NCBI GenBank assembly: GCA_946482375.1
Contig: CAMLRH010000138.1
Span: 1 to 6,982 of the forward strand
From: an uncultured Caulobacteraceae bacterium
Lineage (GTDB): Bacteria; Pseudomonadota; Alphaproteobacteria; Caulobacterales; Caulobacteraceae
Length of the DNA: 6,982 bases
Reading direction: 5' to 3'
The notes under the pieces were generated by a model, which saw only the letters and a list, made by a program, of their open reading frames with translations, did no database searches and had not been told where the DNA came from. The number at the start of each line of letters is the position of its first letter. Position 1 is the first letter of the stretch. Of the stretch, positions 6,449-6,982 are shown piece by piece. Made by a program: the position numbers and the translations under genes.

Positions 6449-6982
6449 CGGGCCGTCGATGGTGCGATCGACGTCCTCGGGGGCGGAGAAGCCGCCGTCG
6501 ATGGCGTCGAAGTACCGCTCCCAGCGATAGCCGGCGCCGGCGGTGAACCCGCCGATGGAATAGGACAGGCCCAGGGTCCCGGAGAAGGTGGTCACCGTCC
6601 CGTCCTCCGCGCGGCTGATCTCGACCGGAGGCGCGTCGGAGATGATGGCCATCGGCGCGACCACGAAGCCGGCCGCGACCGTCTGAAACGCATTGAGTTC
6701 CACCCGGTACGACCGCCGGTGGGCGGAAGTATTGGTTTCTTTGTCGCCGAACAGCACACCGCCCCACAAGGACCAGTCCAGCTCGACCCGGCCGGCGTCT
6801 CCAGCGTCCAGAAGTGGAACCGCCGCTTCCCATGAAGCCACCGGGCCCACACCACTGAACTCCCGCTCGGTGACGGACGTGATGTCATTGACCGTGCGCG
6901 TGACGACAGGCGGACCGTACGGGTCGACCACTTCGAAGAAGCCCTCGGGGATGGTCCAGTCGGCGATGCCCCGCAGTATTCC
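6416..6982 (-). CDS. Outer-membrane beta-barrel protein, C-terminal part (Lpg1974-like; paralogue of the receptor's C-terminal module), 5' end outside window
   Basis: The frame is open from the right edge to a TAG at 6418-6416, giving 188 residues. Although a GTG occurs at 6931, the reading frame upstream encodes GIADWTIPEGFFE, which aligns with GIPDWVFPDGFY in the receptor fusion, so the coding region clearly continues past the edge. Shared blocks with the fusion's C-terminal module are REF-GVGP-SW, ELDWSLWGGVLFG, GLSYSI, GAGYRWERYFD and the identical DGPYFKLSVGFGG end. The segments between them, probably loops, diverge. The pattern is that of the last strands of an outer-membrane barrel resembling the Legionella OMP / Lpg1974 family. 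Whether the complete gene is a stand-alone porin-like protein or another receptor fusion cannot be decided here. Its own terminator follows. Confidence 0.85.
   Translation of the reverse strand, partial: GILRGIADWTIPEGFFEVVDPYGPPVVTRTVNDITSVTEREFSGVGPVASWEAAVPLLDAGDAGRVELDWSLWGGVLFGDKETNTSAHRRSYRVELNAFQTVAAGFVVAPMAIISDAPPVEISRAEDGTVTTFSGTLGLSYSIGGFTAGAGYRWERYFDAIDGGFSAPEDVDRTIDGPYFKLSVGFGG

Noticed and set aside
6416..6931. A complete small 171-residue gene starting at GTG 6931
   Set aside because: The upstream codons to the window edge are open and align with the paralogous module, so this is the 3' part of a longer gene.

Overview
The window is GC-rich and every gene I can support lies on the minus strand, so it reads from right to left. 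GC content, codon usage and protein style (STN-containing TonB-dependent receptors, FecI/FecR pairs) point to an alphaproteobacterium, most likely Caulobacterales or Sphingomonadales. No gene here fixes the genus.

Layout in transcription order. (1) 6982-6416 is the 3' end of a gene whose product is an outer-membrane beta-barrel of the Legionella OMP / Lpg1974-like type, followed by an intrinsic terminator (6380-6345). (2) A 5' leader (6342-6283) holds a TATACG/CGTATA dyad, then an operon: a FecI-like ECF sigma factor (6282-5719, TTG start), a FecR-like membrane anti-sigma regulator (5740-4811, overlapping the sigma gene by 22 nt), a 94-nt gap, and a very large TonB-dependent receptor (4716-337, 1459 aa). 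(3) A second intrinsic terminator (299-264) follows. (4) The first 53 codons of another ECF sigma factor (159-1) run off the left edge. That last gene is easy to miss because only its N-terminus is present.

The central operon is a textbook cell-surface signalling set. A receptor with an STN domain senses a ligand at the outer membrane, the FecR-like protein passes the signal across the inner membrane, and the ECF sigma factor drives transcription, probably of the receptor gene. The unusual part is the receptor. Residues 1-1095 form a complete signal peptide-STN-plug-22-strand-barrel protein ending in a normal terminal Phe. The frame then stays open for 364 residues encoding what looks like a second, different outer-membrane barrel without its own signal peptide. 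That second module is paralogous to the gene at the right edge. The two copies share a 62-bp perfect direct repeat spanning their stop codons, plus near-identical terminators.

The order barrel 3' end - terminator - ECF sigma start occurs twice in the same orientation, about 6.1 kb apart. The window may therefore be one unit of a tandem series of signalling cassettes, or a signalling cassette that was inserted next to, and fused onto, a duplicated barrel gene.
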